From NCBI RefSeq assembly GCF_041435215.1, contig NZ_CP108394.1, forward strand, positions 4,092,001 through 4,156,000: 64,000 nucleotides of DNA. The letters are read 5' to 3'. Shown one piece after another: positions 57,872 to 64,000 of the stretch. The notes under the pieces were generated by a model. It ran no database searches. It was not told the DNA's origin and saw only the letters and a list, made by a program, of their open reading frames with translations. The translations under genes and the position numbers were made by a program. Numbering within the stretch: the stretch's first letter is position 1; each line of letters starts with the position of its first letter. Origin of the DNA: Streptomyces sp. NBC_01314 (lineage in GTDB: Bacteria; Actinomycetota; Actinomycetes; Streptomycetales; Streptomycetaceae).

Positions 57872-59287
57872 ATGATGTCGCGAGTTCCCGGATGGCTCGG
57901 CCGGGTCGGCGCCGGGCTGAGCGGGTGGGGCGAACGGCTGGAACGGCGCCGGGCCGAGATCGAGTCGGAGGCGGCGAGTCCGGACGACGGCAGGGATGCC
58001 GCGGCGGGACGCCGGCGCGACAGTGACGCGGACGGCCCCGGCTTCGGCTCCGGCTCCGGCTCCGGGGACTTCGAGGGGGCTACCGGCGTCGGAGTCGCGA
58101 AGGAGGCCGGGAGCGGGGTCGGGGGCGGGGGCGGGGGCGTCGAAAGCGGTGCGGATGATGCTCCGGACTCCCCCGCCGGTGCTCGGGGCCGGACGGCCAC
58201 CCCGGTTCTCCATACCCGCCCCGACCCCGCGTCGGCGGTGCCCTGGGGCATGCGGGTGGCGGCCGAGGCCGGATGGCGGCTGCTCGTGCTCGCGGGCACC
58301 GTCTGGGTGTTGATGCGGGTCATCAGCTCCGTACAACTGCTGGTGCTGTCGTTCACCGCCGCGCTTCTCATCACCGCCCTGCTCCAGCCGGCCGTGGCAC
58401 TGCTGACCCGGCACGGCGTACCGCGCGGCCTCGCCACCGCGCTGACCGCCGTCCTCGGCTTCGTCGTCATGGGGCTGATCGGCTGGTTCGTCACCTGGCA
58501 GGTCATGGAGAACATCGACGACCTCTCCGACCAGATCCAGGACGGCGTCGACGAGTTGCAACGCTGGCTGCTCGACAGCCCGTTCCACGTCACCGAGAAC
58601 CAGATCAACGACATCGCCAAGAACCTCCGCGAGGCCATCAGCGACAACACGGACACGATCACCTCGGCGGGTCTGGAGGGCGTGACGGTCCTCGTCGAGG
58701 CGCTCACCGGCATCCTCCTGACGATGTTCTCCACGCTGTTCCTCCTCTACGACGGCAAGCGGATCTGGCAGTGGACCCTCAAGCTGGTGCCGGCGGCGGC
58801 CCGGCCGGGTGTCTCGGCGGCGGGGCCGCGCGCCTGGCAGACGTTGACGGCGTATGTGCGCGGCACGGTGGTGGTGGCACTGATCGACGCGATCTTCATC
58901 GGCCTGGGGATCTACTTCCTGGACGTGCCGATGGCGGTCCCGCTGGCCGTGTTCATCTTCCTGTTCTCCTTCATCCCGCTGGTGGGTGCGGTCGTCTCGG
59001 GCGCGCTGGCGGTGGTCGTGGCGTTGGTGACGCAGGGCGTCTTCACGGCCGTCATGACGCTGGCCGTCGTGCTCGCCGTCCAGCAGATCGAGGGGCACAT
59101 CCTCCAGCCGTTCATCCTCGGGCGGGCCGTACGGGTGCACCCCCTGGCCGTCGTCCTGTCGGTCGCCGCCGGTGGCATGATCGCGGGCATCGGAGGCGCG
59201 GTGGTGGCCGTGCCGTTGGTCGCGGTCACGAACACGGTGGTGGGGTCGTTGCGGGCGTACGCGGACGAGCACGAGCGCGCGGGTTAA
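57872..59287 (+). CDS. AI-2E family transporter
   Basis: Membrane protein of 471 aa. The N-terminal 125 residues are charged and Gly/Asp-rich and vary between strains, followed by about eight helices (first pair VLAGTVWVLMRVISSV and LVLSFTAALLITALL). A soluble loop (NIDDLSDQIQDGVDELQRWL) and the C-terminal QQIEGHILQPFILGRAVRVH match the family. Despite the family name, substrates are mostly unknown. ATG at 57872 (or the next codon) follows GGGGGAAGAG; a second start at 57839 with GGGAGGAG is possible. Confidence 0.85.
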   Translation: MMSRVPGWLGRVGAGLSGWGERLERRRAEIESEAASPDDGRDAAAGRRRDSDADGPGFGSGSGSGDFEGATGVGVAKEAGSGVGGGGGGVESGADDAPDSPAGARGRTATPVLHTRPDPASAVPWGMRVAAEAGWRLLVLAGTVWVLMRVISSVQLLVLSFTAALLITALLQPAVALLTRHGVPRGLATALTAVLGFVVMGLIGWFVTWQVMENIDDLSDQIQDGVDELQRWLLDSPFHVTENQINDIAKNLREAISDNTDTITSAGLEGVTVLVEALTGILLTMFSTLFLLYDGKRIWQWTLKLVPAAARPGVSAAGPRAWQTLTAYVRGTVVVALIDAIFIGLGIYFLDVPMAVPLAVFIFLFSFIPLVGAVVSGALAVVVALVTQGVFTAVMTLAVVLAVQQIEGHILQPFILGRAVRVHPLAVVLSVAAGGMIAGIGGAVVAVPLVAVTNTVVGSLRAYADEHERAG

Positions 59288-59307
59288 CCGAGCCGGTCGG
59301 GCGGGCC

Positions 59308-59346
59308 GGGCGCGCGGGTCGGGCGCGCGGGTCGGGCGCGCGGGTC
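59308..59346. repeat. Three perfect GGGCGCGCGGGTC units
   Basis: Exact tandem 13-mers just after the AI-2E transporter stop. Confidence 0.85.
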
Positions 59347-59362
59347 GGTCGACCCAGCACTA

Positions 59363-59385
59363 CTCCGGCGCGCTCAACGCCGGAG
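59363..59385. terminator. Terminator between convergent genes
   Basis: CTCCGGCG and CGCCGGAG pair perfectly around a 7-nt loop. Lies between the AI-2E transporter and the small zinc-ribbon gene. Confidence 0.65.
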
Positions 59386-59453
59386 GCGGAACCGGATACC
59401 GGCACATGAAGGCAGCGCCCCGCCGGAGCGAGGCGCTGCACCGTTCTCAACTC

Positions 59454-59660
59454 CTAGTGCGAGACGGGGGCGAGCAGATCCATCGCGTTCGCCTGCGGCG
59501 GGTAGTGCGCGGCGCACTCCGGGCAGGCGTAGACGTTGAAGCCCGGACCCGTGGCGGCGTGGTGCTCGTGGACCAGGATGGGTGCCTCCGTGATGCGTTC
59601 ACAGCGGGCGCACATACGGATCGGACGACGCCGGGCTGCCTCATGATCGTGGTCGGTCAT
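59454..59660 (-). CDS. Small zinc-ribbon-like protein
   Basis: Protein of 68 aa. Two CxxC pairs, MCARC (about 16-20) and ACPEC (about 45-49), likely bind one zinc. A His-rich stretch HEHHA lies between. Its ATG overlaps the stop of the upstream membrane-protein gene by four bases (ATGA), so the two are made together. Function unknown; I recall this pair next to GntR regulators in many Streptomyces genomes. Confidence 0.7.
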   Translation of the reverse strand: MTDHDHEAARRRPIRMCARCERITEAPILVHEHHAATGPGFNVYACPECAAHYPPQANAMDLLAPVSH

Positions 59661-60025
59661 CGGGCGGCTACCGCGTGGCCGGCCAGCCCCTGGGCTCGCA
59701 CGAATACGGGCGGCTCGGTGTCGAAGCCGAGGCTCGCCAGGTAGAGGGCACGGCGTCGTTCACGTAGGCCGCGGGTCGCGCGGCGGCGGTGGCGTTCCTC
59801 AAGCGTGAATGTGGATGCATGGGTGAGGGTGGATGTACGGGGGCGGGCCGTGGCGTTCGGGCTGCCGCCGAGGCGTTCGGTGGAGCGAGGTGGGCGCGGT
59901 GATGCGGTGACGTTGGTGGCGGGGGCTGGTGGGGCGGGGACGGATTCCGCGCGGTGACGGCCTCGCGGGCTGAGCATGCAGACGCTCAGCACCCAGGTCA
60001 GGGCTCGGACGGTAAAGTCCAGCAT
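59657..60025 (-). CDS. Small membrane-anchored protein, partner of the zinc-ribbon gene
   Basis: Protein of 122 aa. One N-terminal helix (MLDFTVRALTWVLSVCML) is followed by a Pro/Ser/Arg-rich linker and a conserved-looking C terminus (RATRGLRERRRALYLASLGF, then VFVRAQGLAGHAVA). ATG at 60025 has AAGGAG 9 nt upstream. Divergent from the GntR gene and overlapping the zinc-ribbon gene. No family recognised. Confidence 0.65.
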   Translation of the reverse strand: MLDFTVRALTWVLSVCMLSPRGRHRAESVPAPPAPATNVTASPRPPRSTERLGGSPNATARPRTSTLTHASTFTLEERHRRRATRGLRERRRALYLASLGFDTEPPVFVRAQGLAGHAVAAR

Positions 60026-60100
60026 TGTCAGCGCTCCTTCGAAGCGTTCGGCCGTGCCCCGGGACGGCTTCCCTCCGTCGCCGGGGTCTTTACGTCCGTC

Positions 60101-60180
60101 AGCCTACATTGCTGCGCATGTCAGTGCATAGCAGTACGCAGCTTCGCATCAATCGCTGCAGCTCATGACTGTTTTACGGT
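60101..60180. promoter_or_regulatory. Divergent promoter/operator of the GntR module
   Basis: A plus -10 TACGGT (60175-60180) ends 7 nt before the GntR ATG, and a minus -10 TAGGCT (60106-60101) serves the small-protein pair. Between them GCTGCG (60111-60116) and CGCAGC (60137-60142) enclose further TGCAT/ATGC repeats, covering the minus -35. A likely autoregulatory operator. Confidence 0.5.
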
Positions 60181-60187
60181 GGTTGCT

Positions 60188-60490
60188 ATGGCAGCAGACC
60201 CAGGCGATTCACCGATCGATCCCAGCAAAATCGCGTACGTCTACATGCAGGTGGCCGACCACATTGCTGCCCAGATCGCTTCGGGCGCGCTGAGGCCGGG
60301 AGCACGGCTGCCCGGCGAGCGGGATCTCGGCGCGGAGTACGGAGTCGCATACCTGACTGCCCGCCGCGCTATCCGCGAGCTACGCGAACGCGGCCTCGTG
60401 GTCACCCTCCCCGCGAAGGGCACCTTCGTCGCATACCCGCAGGACGGGGAGTCCGGCGACGTCGGCCCGGATGGCGGGGCAGGCACCTGA
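60188..60490 (+). CDS. Short GntR-family regulator
   Basis: Winged-helix protein of 100 aa with no effector domain. KIAYVYMQVADHIAAQIASG, ARLPGERDLGAEYGVAYLTA and RRAIRELRERGLV form the GntR DNA-binding domain; the tail is Gly/Asp-rich. Short GntR proteins like this often sit in mobile or accessory modules. ATG at 60188 has no strong ribosome site and TACGGT 7 nt upstream, so it is probably leaderless. Confidence 0.8.
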   Translation: MAADPGDSPIDPSKIAYVYMQVADHIAAQIASGALRPGARLPGERDLGAEYGVAYLTARRAIRELRERGLVVTLPAKGTFVAYPQDGESGDVGPDGGAGT

Positions 60491-60640
60491 GCCGTCCCCG
60501 GTTCCCTGCGCGTATCCGCTCGCTTCGCGGATCTGTTCACGCGCGGCGACGCCTTCCGGAGGTTTCACGGGCCGTGCGACGCCCCCGCCCCCGCGCGGGC
60601 TGATCGGGCGCGGTCGCCCAGCCCTCCCCGCCCGGCCTGT

Positions 60641-60982
60641 TCAGGCCGCTTCGGTGCGATGTGCGGTGAACTCGACTCGGGTGTCTTCGTCGTCGAGGGC
60701 GATGTTCAGGGTGGCGTCCAGGGCCACAGCCAACCTGGCGAGGAGCGGCAGGGTGGGGACGGTGTCGGAGCCTTCGATACGGGAGATCTTCGCTTGCGTA
60801 AGGCCCGCGCGGGCAGCCAGTTCGGTCTGACTGAGGCCGAGCTCGGTGCGTCGGTCGTACACGGCTTGCGCGAGGGCCATGGACATACGGATCTCGCGAC
60901 GCGCCTCGGACACGTCTTCAGGCTCGGTGAACCCCTCGGTGAGCTTGCGCTCTCGCAAAGTCTTCCAGCGACTGTGGTTCAT
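60641..60982 (-). CDS. HTH antitoxin of a second HigBA-type pair
   Basis: Protein of 113 aa with a Cro/C1-type HTH (RTELGLSQTELAARAGLTQA, then KISRIEGSDTVPTLPLLARL). Clearly related to the antitoxin at 7467-7772, especially around LGLSQ and the VPT(L/F)P(L/V)L segment. Its ATG overlaps the toxin stop by four bases (ATGA). It appears intact while its toxin is short, so it may act only as a regulator now. Confidence 0.8.
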   Translation of the reverse strand: MNHSRWKTLRERKLTEGFTEPEDVSEARREIRMSMALAQAVYDRRTELGLSQTELAARAGLTQAKISRIEGSDTVPTLPLLARLAVALDATLNIALDDEDTRVEFTAHRTEAA

Positions 60983-61248
60983 TGCTCCACCTCTCCTTCC
61001 TCGATGACCCGAACGAACTCCTCGTGGGCCGGACCGTGCTCGGCCTCACAGACCTTCTGTGCGAGTTTGGCGCGCCTGACTTCCCCTTCCTCCCGCATCC
61101 TCGTCTTGCGGAAGACTGTCAGGAGGACAGCGGCGCGGTTCGGTGTGAGCCAGTACGTGATGCGTATGGCAGCACCATCGAGCGTGGGGCGCAACTCTCG
61201 GATTCCATCGCCGAGATAGCTATTCAACCGCTGCCTGGCCCGGCCCAT
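60979..61248 (-). pseudogene. N-terminally truncated RelE/HigB-type toxin
   Basis: The 89 residues contain the toxin core (IRELRPTLDGAAIRITYWL, LLTVFRKTRMREEGEVRRAK) found in the toxin at 7769-8119, but the first 50-55 residues of that protein have no counterpart. The ATG at 61248 begins 5 nt after the OmpA-like stop, so the missing part is replaced by the end of that gene. Probably inactive, although a short active variant cannot be excluded. Confidence 0.6.
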
Positions 61249-61252
61249 CGGC

Positions 61253-61891
61253 TCAAGAGGTCCTCGGGAACGAGACCTCCACCCGGCGGTTCTTCTTGCG
61301 GCCTTCCTCGGAGGAGTTGTCGGCGATGGGGTAGTCCTCGCTGTAGCCGCGTACCTCGAAGGTGACGTTGCCGCCCAGGTCGGCGGCGAGGATGTCGTGG
61401 ACGGCCTCCGCGCGCTTCTTGGAGAGGGTCAGGCCGTGGGCGTACGAGCCGAGGTTGTCCGTGAAGCCGAAGACGCGGACCGTGCCGGCGCTCTGCGTCT
61501 TGATCTCCTGCGCGATCGTCTGGATGCGGGAGCGGGCCTGCGGGTTGAGCTTCGCGCTGTTCTTCGGGAAGAGAACCTCCGCCTGAAGCGCGAACGTCAC
61601 GTTCTCGTTCGTGTCCTCCCGGCGCTCCTCACCGCCCAGGTCCTCCACGACCGACTTGATGTCCAGGACCTTGGCGGGGGCGAGCGTGGCCCCCTGCGCC
61701 AGCTTCAGCCCCGGGCTGTTCGCGTCCACCTCCGGGGGTGGGGAGGTGGCGACGGTGCCCGGGGGTTCGCTCGGGTCGTCCGCGGCATGGGCGGGCGTCG
61801 CGAGGGTGAGGGCGGCAAGGACCGCCACGGCTACGGCCAGCGCCGCGGTGCCCGTCGTCGCGGCACGTGGGGTGGGGGCGGTCATCGTCAC
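61253..61891 (-). CDS. OmpA-family peptidoglycan-binding protein
   Basis: Secreted protein of 212 aa. Signal peptide about 1-36 (ending TPAHAA), a Pro/Ser linker and an OmpA-like domain (about 95-210): AKLNPQARSRIQTIAQEI, VRVFGFTDNLGSYAHGLTLS, KKRAEAVHDIL, and KNRRVEVSF. It likely binds peptidoglycan; the context suggests the tad locus. GTG at 61891 has GAGGA 8 nt upstream and lies 1 nt after the lipoprotein stop. Confidence 0.85.
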   Translation of the reverse strand: MTMTAPTPRAATTGTAALAVAVAVLAALTLATPAHAADDPSEPPGTVATSPPPEVDANSPGLKLAQGATLAPAKVLDIKSVVEDLGGEERREDTNENVTFALQAEVLFPKNSAKLNPQARSRIQTIAQEIKTQSAGTVRVFGFTDNLGSYAHGLTLSKKRAEAVHDILAADLGGNVTFEVRGYSEDYPIADNSSEEGRKKNRRVEVSFPRTS

Positions 61892-61892
61892 G

Positions 61893-62489
61893 TCACTCGT
61901 CCTCGGAGAGTTCGATCGTGGCGGGGGGCATGGAGCCGACCTGGAAGTCTACGGAGGTTGTGGACTCGGGGGGGCCGGGGAATTGGGCGTACCAGTTGGC
62001 TGTACCGCCGGGCGTGATCTGGCCGTTGAACTTCGTGCACAGGCAGCGTCCCGAGGTGTCCCGGAGGATGAGGTACTTCTTCTTGCCCTCGTTGTCGACA
62101 AGGCTGGCACCCGACAGGGATCCGCCATTGGACCTCAGTTCGCGCTCGTCGCTCGCCCAGTTGGCGCCGAGCCACGACTGGCTGCCGTCGTTCTTCACCG
62201 TCCCCGACACGGTGACGAAGCCGCCACCGTCGCGTACTGCGGAGGTAATACTGACCGAGATGTCGCCATCCTTGGCCGTGGCCAGGACCTCGTTGGACGC
62301 AGACGGCTGCGACTCGGTGTTCTTGTCGTCACCGTTGTCGCCCTTCGTAGGAGCCGACGAAGAGGAGGATGGTTCCTTGGCGTCGTCGTCGCCCCCTCCC
62401 CCGCAACCGGCAACCGTGAGGACCAGCCCGGTCGCGATCGCCACCGCGGTCACTGCCCTGCGGCCCTTCATGGTGTGCCGAAGGTTCAT
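61893..62489 (-). CDS. Secreted lipoprotein of the tad locus
   Basis: Lipoprotein of 198 aa. Signal peptide with lipobox VAGC, a Gly/Asp/Ser-rich linker and a beta-sandwich-like domain (about 70-195) with GFVTVSGTVKNDG and two cysteines in SGRCLCTKF. Start ATG at 62489. It is 15 nt past the TadG-like stop and 1 nt before the OmpA gene, so it shares their operon. Function unknown. Confidence 0.75.
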   Translation of the reverse strand: MNLRHTMKGRRAVTAVAIATGLVLTVAGCGGGGDDDAKEPSSSSSAPTKGDNGDDKNTESQPSASNEVLATAKDGDISVSITSAVRDGGGFVTVSGTVKNDGSQSWLGANWASDERELRSNGGSLSGASLVDNEGKKKYLILRDTSGRCLCTKFNGQITPGGTANWYAQFPGPPESTTSVDFQVGSMPPATIELSEDE

Positions 62490-62504
62490 CGGTACGGCTT
62501 CCTC

Positions 62505-63122
62505 TCACTCGGCCAGATACACAGAGAACATCACGGACGCGTCGGGAAGGTTGCCCGGATTGAAGTTTCCGGGGTCGATGTCCACGGGCACGCCGTCGCA
62601 GTCCAGAGTGACGGGCTTCTTGGGGTCGGCGGTCGGATCGAAATCGCAGCGCGGCTGGATGACGGCGACCGCCTGGGCCCTGGCCGTCAAACTCTCAGTG
62701 CCGGGAATGATCGAATCGCCCACGGTGTAGTCCGTCACGACATCGACCTGGAACCCCGGAGCACCTTCCACCTCCGTGAGTTGGGCGCCGCCTTCGAGCG
62801 TCGAATTGTTCTGGGCAGCCAGCTCTGCGGCCGCGGCGTCGGCCCCTTCTACCGGAAGTCCCCCTCCGGCCAGGTCGAGCCCGTCCAGCCAGTCGCTGTT
62901 GCCTGCGTCGATGGCGTCGCCGAGTTCCAGCAACAGTTCGTCCCGCGCTTGCTGTGCCGCCGCCAACGCCGCAGCGTCCGCCGCCGACTGGGCGCCACTG
63001 CGGGCGGATGCCGCCTGGGCGAACGCGAAGAAGGCCAACGCCGTGAAGAGCAGGATCGTCGTCAGCCAGATATAGATGGGGAGGGTCGAGCCCCGGTCAC
63101 TGCCCAGTGGGCCGGGCGTCAG
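62505..63122 (-). CDS. TadG-related pilus assembly protein, probable CTG start
   Basis: Protein of 205 aa. Short basic N terminus, then one long helix (GSTLPIYIWLTTILLFTALA) and an Ala-rich TadE/TadG-like segment ASARSGAQSAADAAALAAAQ, with an extracytoplasmic rest. No ATG, GTG or TTG is in frame in a sensible place. CTG at 63122 overlaps the upstream Flp-like stop as CTGA, behaves like the ATGA overlaps elsewhere, and has GGTGG upstream. Coupled translation is likely. Confidence 0.7.
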   Translation of the reverse strand: MTPGPLGSDRGSTLPIYIWLTTILLFTALAFFAFAQAASARSGAQSAADAAALAAAQQARDELLLELGDAIDAGNSDWLDGLDLAGGGLPVEGADAAAAELAAQNNSTLEGGAQLTEVEGAPGFQVDVVTDYTVGDSIIPGTESLTARAQAVAVIQPRCDFDPTADPKKPVTLDCDGVPVDIDPGNFNPGNLPDASVMFSVYLAE

Positions 63123-63334
63123 CCACCGCCACCGACCACGTCCCGCACGGCGTCGCCGATCGCCGTGGAAATCAGGCCGTCGAGACCCAGCTGGTCGATC
63201 ATCACGAAGATCCCCGCGACGATGATCATGATGCCCGCGTACTCCACGAACCCGGCGCCCGAGTCCCGTCCCTTTCCGCGCATGCGGGAGACGACGGTGG
63301 TTTTCCAGGTCTCGAAACGGTGCTTCACCTTCAT
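63119..63334 (-). CDS. Flp/TadE-like small pilin-type protein
   Basis: Protein of 71 aa. A basic N terminus is followed by GAGFVEYAGIMIIVAGIFVM, which has the Gly-x4-Glu-Tyr pattern of Flp pilins (cleavage before or near the hydrophobic helix). The tail is Gly-rich. ATG at 63334 has GGGAAGG 8 nt upstream. The first gene of a short operon with the TadG-like protein. Confidence 0.75.
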   Translation of the reverse strand: MKVKHRFETWKTTVVSRMRGKGRDSGAGFVEYAGIMIIVAGIFVMIDQLGLDGLISTAIGDAVRDVVGGGG

Positions 63335-63439
63335 GGCGGTTGCCTTCCCGCGCGATGTCGACGCCAACAGGATCACCGTACGTGAGAAGGCCCGTACCGG
63401 GGGTGGGTCCGGGGGCCCAACTTCCGTTGGGGGGGCGGG

Positions 63440-64000
63440 TCATCGGGGCCACCCCTCGGGGGTCGTGCCCAGCCAGTGGGCTATGGCTTCGCTGCGGGTT
63501 GAACTGTGCAGTTTCGCGAAGATGTGGTTGATGTGGTTCTTGACGGTCTTCTCGCTGATGAAGCAGGTGGCGGCGATCTGGCGGTTGTTCATGCCGGACG
63601 CGATGAGGTCCATCACCTCCGCCTCCCTTGAACTCAGGCCGAAGGGCGGTCGGTTGGCGCTGTTGAGGATGCGGCGGCGGAGCGCCGACGCACGGGCGGG
63701 GCGAGTCTCTGACGACTGTGCCATAAATGGTTGCAGCTGCGAAGAGTGGTCGTGACTTTCGTGTGAAGGTTCGTAGGAAACGCCGAGCGAAGTCCAGCCA
63801 GCCGGAGAGACGGTCGCGGAGATCGTCGGGCGGCCCTCCCTCATGTTCCGTACCGCCGCGATGAGTTCGGGGGCCGTGAATTCGCCGTGGACGAGATAGC
63901 CGACCGCTCCCCGGCGCAGGGCCTCGGTCACGACCTCGGGTTCCGTGCTGTAGGTCAGCATCATCACGGGGCAGAGCGCGGTCAGTTCGGGGAGCGCGGT
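63440..64000 (-). CDS. LuxR-type response regulator (5' end outside window)
   Basis: At least 187 residues. The C-terminal LuxR HTH (LSSREAEVMDLIASGMNNRQ, ATCFISEKTVKNHINHIFAK) follows a receiver-like part (VTEALRRGAVGYLVHGEFTA, with K of the receiver Lys position apparently H) and a long linker. The start lies beyond 64000. Two-component regulators like this commonly sit in streptomycete tad loci (recalled), so it may control the adjacent operon. Confidence 0.8.
   Translation of the reverse strand, partial: TALPELTALCPVMMLTYSTEPEVVTEALRRGAVGYLVHGEFTAPELIAAVRNMREGRPTISATVSPAGWTSLGVSYEPSHESHDHSSQLQPFMAQSSETRPARASALRRRILNSANRPPFGLSSREAEVMDLIASGMNNRQIAATCFISEKTVKNHINHIFAKLHSSTRSEAIAHWLGTTPEGWPR

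Overview
The window is a stretch of high-GC (about 72% by eye) actinobacterial chromosome, almost certainly Streptomyces. It carries a bldK-type oligopeptide permease, a WhiB-family regulator beside a class II FBPase, SpoIIE/RsbW-type phosphatase-kinase proteins, polyphosphate glucokinase, DUF6542/DUF4245/DUF1707 proteins and the strong third-position GC bias of that genus. From memory, gene order follows the reverse of the S. coelicolor core from about SCO5115 (bldK) down to about SCO5028. No CRISPR array, rRNA, tRNA, insertion sequence or prophage was seen.

Layout. 1-4740: bldK-like ABC permease operon (minus; the second ATPase lies off the window). 5418-8119: typA, then a HigBA-type toxin-antitoxin pair (minus). 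8246-10585: orphan family-5 lipoprotein (minus). 11073-15016: a small conserved gene and the mycobacterial Sdh1-type succinate dehydrogenase sdhCAB (plus). 15052-21298: a small membrane protein, a TPM-family-like protein without its TPM domain, and two SpoIIE/RsbW-type signalling proteins. 21740-26561: Nudix, SPOR, GntR/UTRA, DUF4190-type membrane protein, threonine-synthase-like enzyme and a tiny membrane protein. 26641-28277: Phd-like remnant and an AAA/DUF234 ATPase with an AT-rich promoter. 28518-35890: ychF, DUF6542, ppgK, ispH, xseAB, nitroreductase, DUF4245. 36016-41952: glpX, whiB-like (wblI), DUF1707, class I and class II fumarases. 42067-47732: DUF402, GAF-PP2C-HATPase, class A PBP. 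48078-53236: PadR-ABC-FtsX operon, ahpD, methyltransferase. 54111-59287: Z-prenyl synthase, PhoH, SLT-like secreted protein, AI-2E transporter. 59454-60490: two small proteins divergent from a GntR regulator. 60641-61248: a second TA pair with a truncated toxin. 61253-64000: OmpA-family protein, lipoprotein, TadG-like and Flp-like proteins and a LuxR response regulator, the edge of a tad pilus-type locus.

The genes combine central carbon metabolism (succinate dehydrogenase, two fumarases, FBPase, glucokinase), envelope building (PBP, IspH, Z-prenyl synthase, SLT protein, OmpA/tad) and developmental or stress signalling (bldK, wblI, PP2C/HATPase proteins). Three patterns stand out. At least eleven start codons follow a TANNNT hexamer by 6-7 nt with no Shine-Dalgarno, which points to leaderless transcripts. 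One GC-rich inverted-repeat family is scattered through at least seven intergenic gaps. Several long perfect hairpins sit between convergent genes, and one with a C7 loop and a U6 tract stands 150 nt upstream of the prenyl synthase and may end a small RNA or act as an attenuator.
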